Assembly: GCA_036244855.1 (NCBI GenBank)
Contig: BQKZ01001462.1
Span: forward strand, 25,107-59,031
Source of the DNA: Temnopleurus reevesii
Taxonomy: Eukaryota; Echinodermata; Echinoidea; Temnopleuroida; Temnopleuridae
DNA length: 33,925 bases
Reading direction: 5' to 3'
A program made the position numbers and the translations under genes. Numbering within the stretch: position 1 is the stretch's first letter; each line of letters starts with the position of its first letter. Positions 30,911 through 33,925 of the stretch are shown one piece after another. Under the pieces are notes generated by a model. It did not search any database. It worked only from the letters and a program-made list of their open reading frames with translations, and was not told the DNA's origin.

Positions 30911-31084
30911 GACTCACACCTTTGCGTTTTTAGCCTGCGTCGCTCTACCGTTTTTTGGAAATTAAAATTGATTCACGAAGACGCAGTCCACCGTCTGATA
31001 TGCGTATGCTGTGCGTACAAGGAGCATTTTTAATTTCTAAAAAACGTTAGGGCGACGGAGGCTAAAAACATAAAGGTGTGAGTC
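30911..31084. mobile_element. MITE-like element, GACTCACACC family, copy 3
   Basis: The left end GACTCACACCTTTGCGTTTT and the reverse complement of the right end (GACTCACACCTTTATGTTTT) match copy 2 closely. At 174 bp it is shorter than copy 2 (228 bp), having lost internal sequence, but it keeps the inner GACGCAG and GCGTATGCTGTGCGTA words. CCGACTC extends the repeat outward on the right. Confidence 0.85.
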
Positions 31085-31189
31085 GGCCTTAGGCCTTTAG
31101 TAAGAATGCTTTTACCTATCTCTGCCTTTTTAACATGAATACCAGATACAACCACAACCAGATATCATATTGTGCTAATGGTCATAACT

Positions 31190-31221
31190 CGAAAATATTT
31201 TCGGGGGGGGGGGGGGGGGGG
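31190..31221. repeat. Palindrome CGAAAATATTTTCG fused to a G19 run
   Basis: A perfect 14-bp palindrome (31190-31203) whose last G begins a run of nineteen G. The run length may be unreliable. Confidence 0.75.
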
Positions 31222-31529
31222 CTGAATTCACTTCGTTCCATAAAATGCTCAGCGAGCCTGCATATTCATTCCTGATCCTATTTTAACGCGTCTTTTGTCG
31301 GGGAAAGACCCCTCGGGCTATTGTTCCACCCCTCGTACATGTTTAGCGTATTGATTAGGCGGGCTTGTATAAGAGGCTCTTCTGCACATAGCAAACCTCT
31401 AAATGAGGGATCAGGGAGACGGGAGAAGGTAGGGCGCATCTTCCATTTATGTTTTGACGCCTCAGATAAAGCTGTACTTCACACCCACCAAATTTATAAC
31501 AGGGGCGTGGAAACGACAGCACATTGTCT
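31222..31529. other. Gene-free stretch, nothing recognised
   Basis: Slightly less AT-rich than the surroundings, with open but unrecognised frames on both strands (31321-31545). No splice-bounded exon is supported. Confidence 0.4.
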
Positions 31530-31659
31530 GGGGTCTGTAACATAAAAGATGCAATTAAACTTGTGATGAATATTAATCGTAAGTCTATATTCCAAAATAT
31601 ATACCGCAGAGATACAATTGATTTTAAGGTACCCGTACGGCTTTTATGTTAGAGGCCCC
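31530..31659. mobile_element. MITE-like element, GGGG..TAACATAAA family, short copy
   Basis: The left end GGGGTCTGTAACATAAAAG and the reverse complement of the right end GGGGCCTCTAACATAAAAG match each other and the ends of the elements at 4372 and 5764. The inner words AAGTCTAT and AGAGATACAATTGATTTT also match that family, but the large inner hairpin is missing, so this is a 130-bp internal-deletion derivative. Confidence 0.75.
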
Positions 31660-32602
31660 TATTATGGTAAATAATTTTTTGATGATGTGTGTATTATTTC
31701 TGGAAGTCATGAACATAAATCAGACAAATTTGTTTAGTTGTAGATTTGCAGAGTTGAATATACTTTCTAATTCTAAAAATTGATTATTGCATCACCGTCG
31801 CTCAAAATACCTTATCATAATTATGTTATAATTTTGTACGATCATTGCTCAGTAACTATATGCTGTGTTGAGGTATTATGATAGTCAATATTATATCGTA
31901 TACATCTAAACTTGCCCCATCATTCTAATAACAAAAATACAGGAAAGAAGTATGGCAGATAGCAAGTAAATACCGTGTTGTCTACCATATTTCAATTTTG
32001 CAACACATAAAACGTACACTAACGGTTTGTCCGACTTGCGAAAAAAAAATGTCCCCCAAAATGTCGCAAATTTTCAAACAAAATTAATGATAGCATAATA
32101 TTGCATGATATAATGCTGGAAATGTTAAGTTCGTGTGAAACACTCGGAATTGTATTTGACATGTGTGTTAGATACAGCTCGAGAGTCATGCTGCTGTTCT
32201 AAACACACCCGATAAAACGAGACAACCCCACGATTTGCACCGCGATGCAGTACCTCTGTTTATTCCCAGATGTATGTTAATAAAGATTAATGTTTAATAA
32301 CCCTTCATCTGTAGGTTGGGCAAATATATCTCTCACCAGCACCTCCTTCAGACTACTCGTATTACAAACTCTTGGTATTGACACGTGGATGACATTGTTG
32401 ACTAATATAAGGTTACATATAAATATGCACTCAGAAGGAATTTCCTGAATTGTGAAAAATATGATACGTAAATGTTAGATGTTTAATACCCTGTAATATA
32501 GGCTACGTTGTTACCCTGGGATGATTATACTAACTGAAAGTGGATAATTGTAACAATTCTTTTTCTGAAAGAAAAGGCTGGATGGTAAGTCTTAATAAAG
32601 AA
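31660..32602. other. Gene-free stretch, nothing recognised
   Basis: AT-rich throughout. No coding island, inverted repeat or RNA gene seen. Confidence 0.5.

Positions 32603-32645
<43 letters not shown>
32603..32645 (+). repeat. (AG)n microsatellite
   Basis: About nineteen AG units preceded by GAAAAAGAAAG. The Arg/Glu run in the overlapping ORF is an artefact. Confidence 0.95.
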
Positions 32646-32650
<5 letters not shown>

Positions 32651-33925
32651 AACAACCATTATCATTTGCTTGGATGGTATTTGAAACAAAAATATTTTCA
32701 GGATAGTTCTGCCAAATTAATTATCATATCCACCAAGTACTTTATTTTCAAAATTCATATCCAACCTGCTTCTTAATTGCCTCAATCTTCATTGCACACT
32801 TCCTCTCTACATCTTAGTTTGTCTAGCTTTTAAATCATTTCAGATTCATTTTGATTCACAAATCATGTGAATTCTCTTCATGCAATACATTTTTCCTCCA
32901 TTTTACATTTTTCTGTTGTACCTTTCTTGACAAATCAGCCAACATTAGTCCTACTATTTACCTCAAATCTCGCATCCCAATATTATATCAAACACAAGGA
33001 CTCTATAAGAATGAGCGACTATATTCAAATGTTGATCGTTTGTGAGAGTAAGAAGAGGTGGGTTCCTATTCAGGAATGGATATGTCTTTACATCGAGGAT
33101 GAAGGTCAAAGTGATAGTGTAAACACGGGTTCTGAAATCCGTCACTTTTTGTTTACGCCAGGTAACACATAACCTCTATTTCTGTCTCTATTCGACTCTT
33201 AGATTGGCCACCTTATCTTCTTTATAAGCATCTGTATAGCTTTGCTTACATCTATTCTTCACCAGATACAAATGAACTATTACTTCACTAATAATTACCC
33301 GAGTTTGCTTGATAATACATTACCGATATAGCTTCATCTAATAGGTATACAAATACATAATGCTAAAATCAGATATTATTTTGCGTATTGCTTGAATGTC
33401 CATACTCCTTTTTGGCAATGATTTTATAAGCTTCTATATAAGAGGCTAAGTATATCACCTTACATGATGAGCAATTTTCGATTATAGTAGTGTAGTAGGT
33501 GGATTTAAATACCACAGATGAAAATGTCAAATTATTAGAATGCCTTAGCGTTTTAGGAAAAATAAAAGAGAAGTAGAATTCAACATTGTTTTTTTACAAC
33601 ACATTCGAAAATGAACATCACCTTTCTTTTCTCAAATTTAGAGCAATCTGAAAAAAATGCATTGTAAGAATAATAGTGATGTATAAGCCATTGCTTAATA
33701 ATCATCCAGTACTTTTGGTTTCATCTTAAATATTGAATATTATTATGCTAACATGTTATCTCTAGAAGATATGAAGCTATCGATACAAATTTGGGTTAAA
33801 CAAAAGATAATAAAAAAAAGGAAAGGATGTAGTTTAGAGGCGTGTATCATTCAATTCTGAATATTTACGCCAGAAGAAGAAGAGAGAAAGAGGGTCGCCA
33901 TCTTAACGTCTCCACCCGAAAGACG
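32646..33925. other. Gene-free stretch with one donor-ended open reading
   Basis: AT-rich. At 33011-33161 an open plus-strand reading (from MSDYIQMLIVCES through KKRWVPIQEWICLYIEDEGQ to HFLFTPG) ends in CCAG|GTAACA, a good donor. I see no convincing acceptor and do not recognise the peptide, so I leave it uncalled. A GAAGAAGAAGAGAGAAAG patch lies near the window end. Confidence 0.35.

Overview
The window looks like nuclear DNA from a marine invertebrate animal, most likely an echinoderm of sea-urchin type. This is an inference. It is AT-rich and almost gene-free, coding matter appears only as short islands with GT/AG splice signals, and short inverted-repeat elements, microsatellites and retrotransposon 3' ends with ATTGA-type tails are plentiful. 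There is no operon structure, ribosome binding site or long bacterial-style ORF. Most long ORFs are shadows of simple repeats.

The best-supported gene is on the minus strand: a nicotinic acetylcholine receptor-like (Cys-loop ligand-gated channel) subunit. Exon 2 (6418 down to 6282, 137 bp) encodes the N-terminal helix and first beta strand of the ligand-binding domain. It has a strong acceptor and a GTAAGAG donor at the position known for the family. A signal-peptide exon with a good start context lies about 4 kb upstream (10469 down to 10394), and its phase matches exon 2. The remaining exons would lie below position 6282 or outside the window; I did not find them. A second, less certain coding island is on the plus strand at 15027-15158, a 132-bp exon with a GGLGHR motif like that of fucosyltransferase-type glycosyltransferases. 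A weak, probably broken coding-like stretch lies at about 6778-7000 on the plus strand.

Layout. 1-4027: non-coding, with two inverted-repeat elements. 4028-6369: two near-identical blocks separated by one N at 5363. They look like two haplotypes of the same locus left unmerged in the assembly, both covering intron 2 and part or all of exon 2 of the receptor gene. The first copy carries a 534-bp fold-back element flanked by TTAA, seven bases past the splice donor. The second lacks it and carries a 160-bp near-perfect hairpin that the first lacks. 6419-10393: intron 1. 10470-15026: non-coding with one 305-bp inverted-repeat element and a purine minisatellite. 15027-15158: candidate glycosyltransferase exon, followed by retrotransposon 3' ends and a 64-bp N gap. 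16166-33925: non-coding, with further short inverted-repeat elements, two triplet-repeat arrays around 27 kb, a 23-bp minisatellite at 28.4-28.8 kb, and retrotransposon tails.

Main caution: family assignments come from reading motifs by eye, with no database search. The exons are single pieces of genes, and their transcripts are inferred.
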